Positions 1-11,412 of a DNA stretch of 64,000 nucleotides are shown piece after piece. How positions within the stretch are numbered: position 1 is the first letter of the stretch; each line of letters opens with the position of its first letter. Under the pieces are notes generated by a model. The model was given only the letters and a program-made list of their open reading frames with translations, did not search any database and had not been told where the DNA came from. A program made the position numbers and the translations under genes. Source of the stretch: Ectocarpus siliculosus (lineage: Eukaryota; Sar; Phaeophyceae; Ectocarpales; Ectocarpaceae); assembly GCA_000310025.1 (NCBI GenBank), contig FN649751.1:5202236-5266235 (forward strand), read 5' to 3'.

Positions 1-66
1 CGGCTGTCTCCCTCGAGTTGTTCAGCTCGTGGAGCTACAGCTTGTGCGACAAGAGTTCCAGGATGG
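1..66 (+). CDS. Possible upstream exon of the RIC8-like gene (left edge)
   Basis: The first 66 bases stay open in all three forward frames and end at a consensus donor (GTGAGT from 67). The left-most gene runs on this strand, so this could be one of its internal exons. I cannot choose the frame: frame 2 gives a helical-looking peptide, but only frame 1 ends in phase 0, as the exon at 989 needs. Another exon may lie in between. It could also be plain intergenic DNA. Confidence 0.25.
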
Positions 67-988
67 GTGAGTAGTAAAAGACTATGGTAGATACCGGTAG
101 ATTTTACCATATCCGTCCAACCCGACGTAGACCCGACTCGAATGGAGCACCTGACGACTTGCTGGCGGGCCATATTGAATACGCTGTCTCGACTCTCTCT
201 CTTGTGCTTGCTTCGTCTCAAGGACCGACATATTCTGACCCATGGTGCTAGCAAACACGAGCCAGAACTAAATTTTCGCCCATTTTTTTCCCCACCTCTT
301 TGCCTCGTGTCGTAACCGGCACTCGTTCCTCGACAGCGGTGTCGACGCAGCCGCTGAGCTAACCCCTGGGCTGCTGGTGTTGAATAAGATGGTGCTGGCA
401 TCGGAGGAGTCCAAGATGGCCGTGAAGAGAGCGATATTTCCCCCCGAGGCTGATGAGGTGGGAGATGACCAATAGGGAGGAACGTTTGGGTACACCTGGC
501 TGGAGTCGGGCGCAACGCAGGAGAGGACTCCTGTACCCCCCCGTTTATGCGATTGCTGACCCCGAAGCTCGCTTGAAACACCAAACCCGCATGGTTCAAT
601 TTGTGTGCTTTGGTTGCAGACGCTTTTTGCCCACAGCAAATAGTGTGATGAGGTCTTGAACCTCAATATACGGACTTTGGGAACATAAGCAATCATCACC
701 AACCACCGCTCAATTGCGCCTTTGCGAGTGATCCAGCGACAGCATGTCGCACCGTGACAACAAGGCCACATGATACTGTCTCGTTTTCATGCTGCATCGA
801 CATCCCATGGTGTCATATAGCCTCACAAGGTACACACAAGTGGGTTTACCACTCCACCAGGGCATGAAATTTTGCTGAGACTCGAGATGCCATGTCTCAG
901 CGTACCGAAGGTTCTTATCATCAGTACCCTATCCGCACGCTTTTGTGAACATCCCGCCTCTCTTTATCCGCGCTCCTTGCTCTGGTAG

Positions 989-1491
989 GTGTGGAAGCAG
1001 AGGCTGGAGCGAGAGAAGAGAGAGCTCGCATCTCTAACAGGCGATAACTACAAGAGAGCCGAAAAAATCAGCAAGGACAAGAGGGTTCACCCCGTGGACG
1101 CGCCGAAGGGGACGCTTAGAGCCAGGTTCCTGAAGCAGATGACGGCAACAGAGTCCTCCTCGAAAACGGCAGTGTCCGATCTGCTGTTCAATCTCTGCGT
1201 AGACGAAGGTGCGGCGAGTGTATGCCGTGGTGAATGGGATTTAATGCAGCGGAAAACGCCACCCTCCTCTTGTTGGTAGGTTTCGCCACAACGAAGGCAG
1301 AGCTCGTGGCCAGTCTCTTGTGATAGGGGTTGCGCAAGATTGTTCGTGCTCTGTACGAGATACTCACTTGCCCCGTGCTCGCCTCGTCTCGTTATCCTTG
1401 CGCAGAAGAGTTCACCACAAGGTGCGGCTTTGGGAACGCCGTCAACACCCTTAGGCTCCGAGGGATGATCTCGGTGCCTGGCATAGGATGA
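989..1491 (+). CDS. RIC8/synembryn-like G-alpha exchange factor/chaperone, C-terminal exons (partial)
   Basis: Two exons, 989-1208 and 1406-1491, join in matching phase (one base plus two) to give the end of an armadillo-type protein. The segment reads WKQRLEREKREL, later LLFNLC, then CGFGNAVNTLRLRGM before the stop. This lines up with the RIC8 region that in animal RIC8A reads LLFxLC...YTGYGNAAGLLAxRGL. RIC8 proteins are cytosolic chaperones and guanine-nucleotide exchange factors for heterotrimeric G-alpha subunits. The protein stops about ten residues after the RGM segment, well short of animal RIC8, which continues for roughly a hundred residues; either this lineage has a short tail or a further exon is missed. 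The 5' part of the gene lies outside the window. The assignment rests on one conserved block, so family confidence is moderate. Confidence 0.6.
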
Positions 1492-2885
1492 GTTGATGCC
1501 AAGGGACTTTCAAAACGTCTGTTGGATTGCAGAGGACGTGTTGTAGCGAGAAGTCACGGGCGTCTCTTGCCGCATTTGCAAGCAGCGTGACCATGCAGTC
1601 GGTGATATTGTATCTAACTTGCGCGCTGTCATCTGTAACTTCTAGTAGTTTTAACGTTTTAACAAGTAGATGCATGCTTGTACTTGGTTGAAGTAAATCA
1701 AGAGTGGGACCGACACACCACGAACGTTTGTGTCTTGCATAGTGGTTTCACGAGTTGGTAGACTATGTAGACTATTACTGTAAAAGCATTCCGTGGTAGT
1801 CTTTTTAACCAAGATCTGATTGGACCACCGAGGGGGACAACACACGAGGAAACAAGCGAAGAGTCCGAAATGGACTGCGTTCCAAACTGGGCGTGGGGGT
1901 TGACAGACTGTCCACTGCTGTAGATGCCTATTGTACGAAGAAGAGAGCAGCGGTAGTGCTTCGACTAAAAAGAAGACATAATTAGTAGGTTTGTCCACTT
2001 CCTTTCTTTGCACCGATCTTTCAGCATGACGGTTTTTATGTGGCATAGTACTGCGTTAATTTACAAGAAGCTGGGGAGGCGCTGCCAAAACACCAATATG
2101 TGGCAGCCAAAACCGGCCCTCCGAGATGCCTTACAATGTAGGGTGATTTGCGGACATTTGATCGGGACACCGTATGCATATCACGATATGAAAGAGATCG
2201 GGTTCAGGTTCTGGTGTTTCATGGGGAGGGAGGAATGGTTGTCTACAGTTGGTTGAGTACATAAAAGGGGCTCTGTGAATGGTGTACCAAACACCTTCGT
2301 TCTCTCTGCCCCTCATATTCTGTCAGCAGCGTGCGCGGGTACAATGCGGGTTGTGGGTGCTTTAGCACAAAGAGAGTGCAAGAAACGACCTCTCTGCACC
2401 CGACGCCCCGCCAGCACAACACCAACCACACAAGATTTTGGATTTGCACCAGGGTCACACCCACCACAAGTTTTTTTTCTGCTGGATCAGATTTGGACGT
2501 GTATATACGAGTTCCAACACATCTGCGTGCCCCCCGCGATGTGAGGCGCCTGGAGCTTGCTCCTTGGCTTGGAGAAGAGCTCGTGTTGCTCCTGTCATTG
2601 CGCTTCAGGCTTCTCTACCTTCCTCGAGAGAGAGGAAACGTTTTCGGCGCTTTCGGGGTTGGCCGTGACGCATCGATCACCAGGTTTGTGCTGGTCGAAA
2701 GCTAGGAACACTTGGTTTGCCTCCAAGTGTCGGACAAGGGCGATGCTTGCACTGCTGATGAAGAAGGCTCCCCCTAGTCGGCGTTGCCTAGGTTGAGCTG
2801 CTGCTTGATCCCACTGCTGTTAGGGGCAGCGGGATTCCGTTGCTCCATCGTTGCAATGACCGTCGCACGGCATCATCTGCTGCCG

Positions 2886-2888
<3 letters not shown>
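1492..2888. other. Intergenic, RIC8-like 3' side to eIF2-alpha 5' side
   Basis: No coding segment with family resemblance or good splice sites was found on either strand. The right part should hold the promoter and 5' UTR of eIF2-alpha. No TATA box or other element could be assigned. Confidence 0.5.

Positions 2889-2956
<68 letters not shown>
2889..2956 (+). repeat. (TC)34 dinucleotide microsatellite upstream of eIF2-alpha
   Basis: An uninterrupted TC run of about 68 bases ends 120 bases before the eIF2-alpha start codon. It may lie in the promoter or the 5' UTR. Pyrimidine-rich leaders are common in translation-factor genes, but a pure dinucleotide array this long is likely to vary in length. 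Confidence 0.95.
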
Positions 2957-2959
<3 letters not shown>

Positions 2960-3076
2960 TTAGCCCGACCCCCCATCACCAGACCGCAGGGCAGACAAAC
3001 AGCAGCGGCCCTCGTCGCTCCTCACACTCCCTGCTGTTCCGCACCGCATCCCACCACCACCAGCAGCAGCAGCCCG

Positions 3077-6000
3077 ATGGCGGCACAAGTGGTAGTACCG
3101 CCCGTGCAGGGCAAGGCAGAGATGGCTCTGGACGCGGCCCGCGTGTACGCGGAGGAGGAGGCCAAGCGGAAGAGGCTGGAGTGCCGCTTCTACGAGGCGC
3201 AGTACCCCGAGATCGAGGAGGTGGTGATGGTCAATGTGCGCAACATCGCGGAGATGGGGGCGTACGTGGTGTTGCTCGAGTACAACGACATCGAGGGGAT
3301 GATTCTCCTGTCGGAGCTGTCTCGCCGGCGTATCCGGTCGATCAACAAGCTCATCCGGGTTAACCGAAACGAGGTGGCCATGGTGCTGCGTGTCGACAAA
3401 GAGAAGGTACATACTACTGGTAGAAATTTACTACAACAGCAGTTACGGGGCGTTTTGATTTGAACCAACAGGAACGACAGAGGAACGACATTATTACCTG
3501 TTGCGCGTAACTACAGGCAGCTTCTGCGCATCGGTAGTCTTTGCCTATGCCTAGAGGGGCAAACAGAGAACAAGGGCATGGGAGATCCCGCTGGTGCTGG
3601 TCCGCGTTGGTTCTTCTTGCCCTACGCTGGCTTCCCACACAACGTCGTATTCGGAGGCATGTGTACCTACAGGAGAGCAGGCTCACCGAAGCCATCCCCA
3701 TCTACTGTAAGGGATACGCATACTTTATCGCGCTCAAGCCGTGCTTGTTGCAGCGGTACAGGGTGCTTTCCTTTCCGTTCCGTGTGCCCGTGTTCAAAAT
3801 CGCTGCTAGAGAAATCCCTACAGCCGCCAGCGCAAACGCCAATGGGCGATGATCAAGTCGTAGTCGTTTCTTACGAGTGACATATTGAAGGTGATCGGTA
3901 GACTCATCAGGGCAGCTGTATACCGGATGTGACATTCGGCTCGTCTCATCAGTATTGTACCATTATGGTCAAAATGTGTGTTACACCATCCTCGGTATTG
4001 AGTGGGACGAGGCGTACAATAGAAACTACGCCAGAGTATAATGCATGTGGCAAACAAAAGCCGGTACCAGTATAAGGGAGCTGGGGCAGACTCGGGAATC
4101 ACATGTTCACATATATGGCACGGAGGCTCGTGGAATCACCCGCCTCACGCACTTCGGTGGCGGCGTCTGTTGTATGTCTGAACATTCGCCTTAAGCTTTG
4201 TCCATTGATTCCAGGAAACCTGAAATCACGAAGGCAGACAAATGCCCGAGGAGAATCAGTCTACCACCTATCTTTGACCCCGCCGTACCACCCTCGCCTA
4301 ACTACTCTTTGAAGAGTGCTCTGCCGCTGCGTCTTTCATGGGGTGTGGTTGCAACTGAATGTGTTCTCTCGCTTTGTGGTCATTCCGCGACGCTCAGGGT
4401 TACATCGACTTGTCGAAGCGGAGGGTGAGCCCGGAGGACGTGGCGAAGTGCGAGGACCGATACAACAAGGCGAAGGCGGTGCACAGCGTGCTGCGCCACG
4501 TCGCCGACCTGAGGGGCCTCGTGCTCGAGGACCTCAGCACGAAGGTCTCCTGGCCGCTGTACAAGAAGTACGGGCACGCCTTCGACGCGTTCAAGCTCAC
4601 GCTGCAGGACGAAGAGGACGTGTTCGTGGGGCTGGACATCGACGAGGAGACCAAGCAGGCGATGATCACGCACATCAAGCGCCGGTTGGCACCGCAGCCG
4701 AGCAAGGTGGGTTTTGTGTTTCCGCTGGGTTTTACGTTTTTCGCCACTCGTTTGTCGAGTCTGCGCAGCGTTCGACTTTGCGGCACACGCTGTACCTGCC
4801 GTTGTTCCGTCCAAGCGGTATTTGGTGGCTGAGCATTTGGTGCTGCTGTAAGATGGCACATCAGACGAAATTATCTTAAGGTTGGTTGTGTGTCACCACC
4901 ACCGTCACACAATCACGAACACAGGTGCGCGCGGACATCGAGGTCACGTGCTACACGTACGAGGGGATCGACGCCGTGAAGGCGGCGTTGATTGCAGGGA
5001 AGGCCGTGGGGGACGAGAGGACGCCCATCCAGATCAAGCTCATCGCTCCCCCGCGGTACGTGATGGACACCATGACGCTGGACAAGGACCTGGGGAAGTC
5101 GGTGCTGGAGAAGGCGATCGAGGTGGTGACCGAAAAGATCATCGAGTCGGGGGGGAAGCTCGAGGTGAGCGAGTGGCGGAGTCGGTTGTCGGGGATCGGT
5201 TTTGTGTGTATGCTGGTTGTTCTTTGTTGAATTTTTATATCTAGAGTGAGGCTGCTGCTGCCGTATGCCAGTCTTGGACACTTGAGGAGGCATTTCTTCT
5301 CGGTCGAGATCCCTCTAGTTTTCAGGGTATGATGGTGCGTAAGAAGCAAATCGTTTCTTGGGTCGTCATACAGTGGAGAAGAAACCTACTCGCTCGTGTT
5401 TTTCATTGTGTGGAGCCTCTTGTGCTTTTGGTGTTGGTCTTGTGTTTTGCGTTTCTCCCCGAGTGTTGAGACTGATCTGACATTCTTGCTCTTGATTTGT
5501 CAGTCTTGATCTCACATGCGACCATGGAAGGAAGTGCATGGGTGTTCCTTGAAAGGGTAAAAGAGGTGTTGGATACAAGCCAACGACTTTGGTGTTTGAA
5601 GATAACAACAACAACCGATCTTTGACAACCGGTCAAGTCGTGTTTTCAGCACGTATCTAACAGCCCGCTGCCTCGAAGGACCAAGGTGCCTCCTAGAGCG
5701 CATTCAGCCGCGTTGTGCAGCCTCTCGTTTACACCCGTGAGCTCTGGCAGTAACAAACGTACTCTGTTCATCACATGCGTCCTTTGGGTGGCGTGGAGGA
5801 AAGCTTGGCCGGTGTGCACAATTTCCAGCCAAGCGCAGCTGACGTGGCGATGAGCGACCTCTCGTCTCTTGCCATACTATTGGAAACGCGCCTATGCATC
5901 GAAGAGCGTTGTTGTTATGCTGGCCAAAAGTGATTACACATCTCACTTCCCCCCTCTGCTTGGTTTCGTCCGGTACCCCTAAACGTGACATGACACGTGG

Positions 6001-6120
6001 CAGGTTAAGATGGCGCCAAAGGCGGTGAGCCAAAGGGAAGAGTCCGAGTTGCAGGCCATGCTGGAGCGCTTGGCACTCGAGAACGAAGAAATAGATGGGG
6101 ACGCCCCCGAAGATGTTTGA
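3077..6120 (+). CDS. EIF2S1: Translation initiation factor eIF2 subunit alpha
   Basis: Four exons, 3077-3406, 4398-4706, 4925-5164 and 6004-6120, all join in phase 0 and give 331 residues, close to the usual ~300-330. eIF2-alpha is the regulatory subunit of the ternary complex that brings initiator tRNA to the 40S ribosome. The S1/OB domain follows an extra ~30-residue Ala/Glu-rich N-terminus ([12 protein letters not shown] near 34-45). The phosphorylation loop is intact: [10 protein letters not shown], so the Ser51 equivalent is about Ser82. Next come [14 protein letters not shown] in exon 2, the helical domain, and the C-terminal alpha/beta domain with [15 protein letters not shown] and LIAPPRYV in exon 3. 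The acidic tail ends [11 protein letters not shown]. The ATG at 3077 was chosen because it is the first in-frame ATG in the spliced model and gives an N-terminus of plausible length. Control by stress kinases is expected since the Ser is kept. Identification is secure. Confidence 0.97.
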
Positions 6121-6161
6121 TTTGGTCACTCACGCCTTGCATTTCTCGTTGCGCTGATTCA

Positions 6162-6352
6162 GGGGGGGGGGGGGGGGGGGGGGGNNNNNNNNNNNNNNNN
6201 NNNNNNNNNNNNNNNNNNNNNNNNNNNNNNNNNNNNNNNNNNNNNNNNNNNNNNNNNNNNNNNNNNNNNNNNNNNNNNNNNNNNGGGGGGCCGCTCCACT
6301 CCCCAATGCCTTTTTTGTTGGGGAGGTTTCGGGGGGGGGGGGGGGGGGGGGG
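6162..6352. other. 100-N assembly gap flanked by poly-G runs
   Basis: A run of 23 G (6162-6184) leads into exactly 100 N (6185-6284), followed by 6 G, 40 bases of unique sequence and another 22 G (6331-6352). The gap starts 64 bases after the eIF2-alpha stop codon, so its 3' UTR may be interrupted. The fixed gap length is probably a placeholder and not a measured size. Confidence 0.97.
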
Positions 6353-7682
6353 CAGTTTTCTTTCCCCCTGCTTTCGATGCATTTTTTTTGTGCTCCTGTT
6401 GTTGGCGGGCTGGTCACGTCAGCGAAGCCGAGTGTCCTGAAAGCTTTTGGCGTACTCTGGCACAATTCGTTTCAGTGATTTTATTTTGGCCATTGGGCAG
6501 CTGGTGTGGTAGCGGCTACGCACATGCAAGTCAGGTGCTAGCTGCGACGTTTCAGGCCGCGTCGTTAACGATCTCTTTGTGCTGTACAAGGAGTTTGACT
6601 GGCTGAGACTTGGCAGCGTTATTAGTGCGATGAGGAGTCAGGGCTATGTAGCAGGCCTATCGGATGTGATTTGGTGTGGGCAAAAGCGCCCAACAGCACA
6701 GCATTGTCCGACTAATAAGGGTGCCACATGACTATGCCACAAATGGCACGTGTAGTCAAGCATAATCTGTTGGCTGCACGCCGCGCGTTGGACGTACGTG
6801 TTTGTGTGTTGTTTTAAGTGGCAGGACATTTCGTATGCCCGATGTTTGTGTGCGGGAGGAATGTAGTGACTTGGCAAGCACTTAACAAGAAACAATTTGC
6901 AGGTGATGTCTGTCATGGCTCGTCTTCTGTTGTAGGCAGGTTAGTTCGGCCTCAGCCTACCCTCGGCTTCTGAGTCGTGCGGGCGTTCAAACGTGTCTAC
7001 CCATCGTAGGCGCTGGCGCGTCTTGACGAAATCTAACCGCTCCCAACTCTGTGGTCAGCGCATGATTTAGCTCAGTATATACGACCACCGCACGCGGTTG
7101 TCTTTGGTTCGCAGCGATCCTTGTAGCCAACAGGCGCCAGCTCCGAGTTTTTTATTTGGGCAATCACTCACTCCCTGAAGAGAACGGACACTTCGGCAAA
7201 GGACGTGGATCGATCAAAAGCATCGAAGGTGCCGCGAAAGATCGTAACATTCTAACATTCTCCTTCGGAGCATGCACCTAGGATGCACCTGACTCTTGTC
7301 TCTTTACAAGAGTCTGAAACTGTCCACGAACGAGATTCGTGTTGGTCTCGAAATCATTTTCTTTCCACGAGGCCATTACGATATATACATGACAAGAGTG
7401 GAAGAATTGAAGGACGGCGGCTGATGGCTGGTCCCCAAGCACCCAAAAAGACGTGGAAACATTAAAAATGAGAGAACGAACCAAACCCAGATTTTAGACA
7501 GTCACACCTTAATTTACTTCACGCTTTACATCGACGGAAATGTAGTGACGGAATCGCCCCCGATCCCTCAACAATGTGGATTGTTCATGTTTGAAGCCTT
7601 CATGCATTGTTCTTACAGAGCCAACACGTCTAGAGCGAAGAAAAAATAACGTCTTTATGATCGCCTCCCCTGCCCGTTCGTC
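6353..7682. other. Intergenic, convergent 3' ends
   Basis: This lies between the eIF2-alpha stop (+) and the stop of the next gene (-), so it should contain two 3' UTRs. Open frames are short and match nothing I recognise. Confidence 0.5.
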
Positions 7683-8715
7683 TCAAAGAGGAGCCAAACC
7701 ACCTTCCTCGACTCGGAAGAGCTTGTCTGTGTCGAAGACCTCCGGCACGGTGACGCCCTTCTCTTTCATCTGAGGGAACCACAGCCCGGCCCCCAGGGCC
7801 AACCCCAGCCCAAACGACCCCTGCGGGGCTCTCGTGTCGACCTGCTCCTTTCTCATCTCCTCGAGATCGTAGACGGCCTTCTCCATCCGCTTGACCGTCG
7901 CGTCCACCTGTCGAGGGGGTCGGGAGGACAGCAGCACTGCTTCATCAAGAGCATCACTTCAAAGCACTTGTACTATAATAGCGTCGTTCTCTGCAAGTAT
8001 TTAGTTGTTGACGTACTCAGCAGCAACCGAGAGCGCAGCTTATCTGACATCCGGCTGCGGCCCGTGTGCACCTAAATTGTCGTCTAACCGATAGAGATAT
8101 ACGTGCACTTGTCAGGGGAGCCCGCAAACTGTTGTCCCGCCATACGACTGCCGTAACTTCTTGGTCAGCCGGCTAGCGCGGTCAAAGGAAAACACACAAC
8201 ACACACACACATACCTCAGGCATGACCTCCTCGGTCACCCGGTCGATGGCCACGTACAACGCGTGCAGCTTTCGGGCGTTCTCTAGTAAGGCCGGGAACA
8301 CCTTCGACCGCAGCATGCCGGCGTCCTTCTCGAGCTGCGCCCCGAGCCGTTGCGACCCTCGCAGGCTGAGCTCGGCCTCCGCCACGTACGATCCCAGGGC
8401 GCTCCGCTCACCCGGTCGCAACGACGACGATCCGCCGGGATTCCTACCGCTGTCACCGCTAGCAGCAGCAGCAGCAGCAGCAGCGCCTCCTGGACGCGGA
8501 GTCGCGGAGGCCGCCGCCGCGGTTGTAGCGCTGCCGCCACCTTCGCTGCCACTGCCGCCGCCGCCGCCGTCGGCGGCGGCCGCCCCGCCGCCTTCTCGGA
8601 AGGAGCGGCTGACGACGAGGCGCGCGAAACGAGCGGCGAAGTCTCTCACTTCTTCCTCGATCCCGACCTCGCCGTCATCGGCCACGGCGTTTTTGTCTGT
8701 TGCTTGATCCGACAT
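7683..8715 (-). CDS. Unrecognised two-exon helical protein with Ala/Gly-rich linker
   Basis: On the minus strand, exon 8715-8215 (167 codons) ends at GAG|GTATGT, and exon 7907-7683 begins after CAG. Both are phase 0 and give 241 residues. Start ATG at 8715. An acidic N-terminus (about 1-30) is followed by a helix FAARFARLVVSRSF, then a Ser/Gly/Ala-rich low-complexity stretch (about 48-100) coded by GC-rich triplet repeats, then a long predicted coiled coil (about 110-190) rich in Leu, Glu, Arg and Lys that crosses the intron (EEVMPE then VDATVKRMEKAV). The C-terminus has a Gly/Leu-rich patch, LGLALGAGLWF. The shape recalls small coiled-coil subunits of tethering or organelle-positioning complexes, but no signature supports a family. 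The splice sites and phase make the gene itself fairly certain; the function is unknown. Confidence 0.7.
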
Positions 8716-11412
8716 CTCTGGTCGCGGCGGATCCCCCCCCCCCCCACCCCGTTGCCCTAGCTGGCACGACCAACCGTCCAGGAGAGCCGAAGAGCGGTAA
8801 CCTACAAAGAGGAGCAACAGCAGTGGCCCATTAAGTGATGTTGTGGATGTCGGTTCGGCAGATTTGGCTTCCAGGATTGCTCAGCTTCAGATCGGCGATT
8901 GAAGGATAGAACCAAAACCCGCCGCTTTCTACAAAGAGCACTGGATAGACAATGCACCGTTCGTTTGACGCCGCTCATCCGTCTGCTCCCTACTGACCTG
9001 CGACGTGAAGAAGAAAGCTGGGACCCGCGGGTGTGTCATCTCTCTAGGTTGAATTTCGACCCTCTAGGAGTATTCCTAGGGGGAAACAAAGAGCTAAAGC
9101 ACACCAAACTACCGCGGTAGGCATGAGACGAATACATGGAGAAGCAGGCGCAAGGCACTCCATGTATACTACCGATGTCTTCGCCGCCTCAGCCATTGCA
9201 GAATTTTGGAAACAAACCGTGACAAGCGCCTTTGCTTGTGACCTGCCTGGTTTTCCAGTGTTTCTCTTACGTCGGTCGGAGACATTTCCTTATTTTCTGT
9301 TTCCGTGTGAACACGCACTCTTTAGGAACGTGAAACTTCCGTACAAAGTGGTGCACCATCAGAAAAACGCTTGGAAGTTTGAGGTCGTATGGTGCATGCA
9401 CAAGTGAGGGGATTTTAAACTCTGCGCTTGTTGCACGCACAACCAAAACCATCCATTGTTTGCCACGTGCGGCAGTCCTGTCGGCAGGCAAGCGCAACTG
9501 CCTTACGGCACCTGAAAAAGGTTTATGTCAGGTCAACGGGCCTTTCTTTCACCATTTACGCACATGCTTCGGTGGGTATCTTCGCTGGCTTGCCATGCAC
9601 GGGATGTGACCCAACGACCAACGCGAGCATGAGGCATGCAGGAGGTGACATCAGCGAGCGACTGCTGTAACCTGGGGTGGTATGTTTTGAATAGGCTTGG
9701 CCATGACGGGGCTCCCAACGGCACCATCAATTTATTCGCTACACATCTCCCTACAGTTTCACAACATACAGCTACCCCTGCGAGCTCGAAGCGGTGCTTG
9801 TCCTGACAATGCATGGAGCAACCACGACACGCCTGCGGACAAACAACCCTGGGAGCAAGTCTAAAATTCAAATTCCGCCGCATCCATCTCGCACAAAAAA
9901 CGTGGAGGAGCCAGCCACACCTGTGCCTCCCAGGAATATGTTGTCCAGTGTGCGCGATGTCCGGGCTTGATAGCAACCTCTTTCACTGCCTCTCGACTGC
10001 TCTTACTGCCAGGTTTGGGTGGTTGCTGTGTGCTGCGTCGCTTTGCTTTGCACTACACAGCAGAATGTAAGGGGTTCCGCACTTCCGTAGGATTTGCAGT
10101 AAAGCAGGTACTGCTGTTTACCCATGAGCAAACCCCCATGTCCTGCCACTGGACTGCCAAAACGAGTTGAACTACAAGAGCACTGCCCCTCTTTTGCGAC
10201 CCCTTGACCCGGCACGACGGACTTAGAGCAAGAGATAGAGACATCTCCTTCAACCGCACAGGTGAGGCCATCTTGCTTGACGATATAGCAGATCGTGCGA
10301 GTCGCTTTACGAGAGTAGTAAAAAAGACGCTACTTGGAGAAAGAGGCTCGAGCTGGCTTTCTGGTGACACATTGTTTTCAAGCAGCTGCCTCGTTCGGTG
10401 CAACGTTGGATTCTGGGTTGGTTGTATCTCGCTTCTCCTTGGTGACGTGGACTGTTCACTACAAAGCCGTCGACGCTAGGTTGTGTACGTGCTAGGGCTG
10501 GCACGACTATATACCTACCTAGTTTCCCCAGCCTGTTTTCAGTGCTGTACCTTGGGTCTCGCTGGACATGGTGCATATCTTGTCTGAGAAGTAACCTGGA
10601 TCCCACGATGTCACCCGCTCTTTTTTGAGACGTAGACTGCTTGTACATCTGGCGTCCCCGAGGGTTGCCTCTCTTGACTGGTACTTCGTTCTCTGGGTGT
10701 CTGGGTGCGATCGGGTTGAATGGTGTGTGGATAGTCGCTGCGAATGCACGACGATACTCTTGTGCTGAAACGTTGCGGAATAAGCATATTCTTAACATGA
10801 CAAGAGTATGCGGGGGCGGGGAATAAACTGGGGCCGCTACGTACAGGCGGCTTGTTTTTTAGCGACACCGCCACGCTTGCCGGTTGTGCTGAAACATGAA
10901 CATTGTTAGAAAATCCTTTTTAACAGATTAATGTGTCGGCGGGGAATTAGCTGATGCTGTACAACGCAACGACTTAGCGATCGTTGTCTTGCGACTAGGG
11001 ACATTAATCTGCTGCTGTTCGCTCTTTATTAATAGTCAATCTACACTGAAGACATTGAGCTGACGAGCAATGAAATCATGATACATTTAGTGGGGACCTC
11101 GCGTGCTATGTGGCAGCTCTGATGTACTACATGTACAAAGGATATTAAAAATCATTTTCTTCTAGTACGGTGTTCGGGGCGACACTTCTGACTGCAATTT
11201 GTCTCATCTGAGCAAGCAGTAGCCACACCCTAGCAGAAACATCAGCGAAAAATATCCCGCAATTCGAAATGGTCAGCGAGCTGCCCCAAATACATTCTGA
11301 AGTCCCCTCCTCCTCTCTGTTACCCTCTGTTCGTGCTGACTGTATTGAACTATGATCCGCCACACACGGGCTTCATTGTTGTTTAGCAGAAAGGACGGAA
11401 ACACAATCAATC
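8716..11412. other. Intergenic between divergent genes
   Basis: The genes on either side point away from this 2.7-kb stretch, so it holds two promoters. Several open frames of 60-160 codons exist on both strands, but none has splice-site support, compositional bias or a family match. No gene is called. Confidence 0.45.

Noticed and set aside
2840-3076. In-frame N-terminal extension of eIF2-alpha through the TC repeat
   Set aside because: It would add a Ser-Leu repeat peptide, lacks an ATG at its start, and family members begin near the 3077 ATG.
6005-6465. Gly-rich or Pro-rich open frames around the first gap
   Set aside because: They are poly-G/poly-C translations interrupted by N, in the 3' region of eIF2-alpha.
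10204-10479. 91-codon plus-strand frame in the 8716-11412 gap
   Set aside because: No splice or family support, and overlapping open frames on the other strand are just as long.
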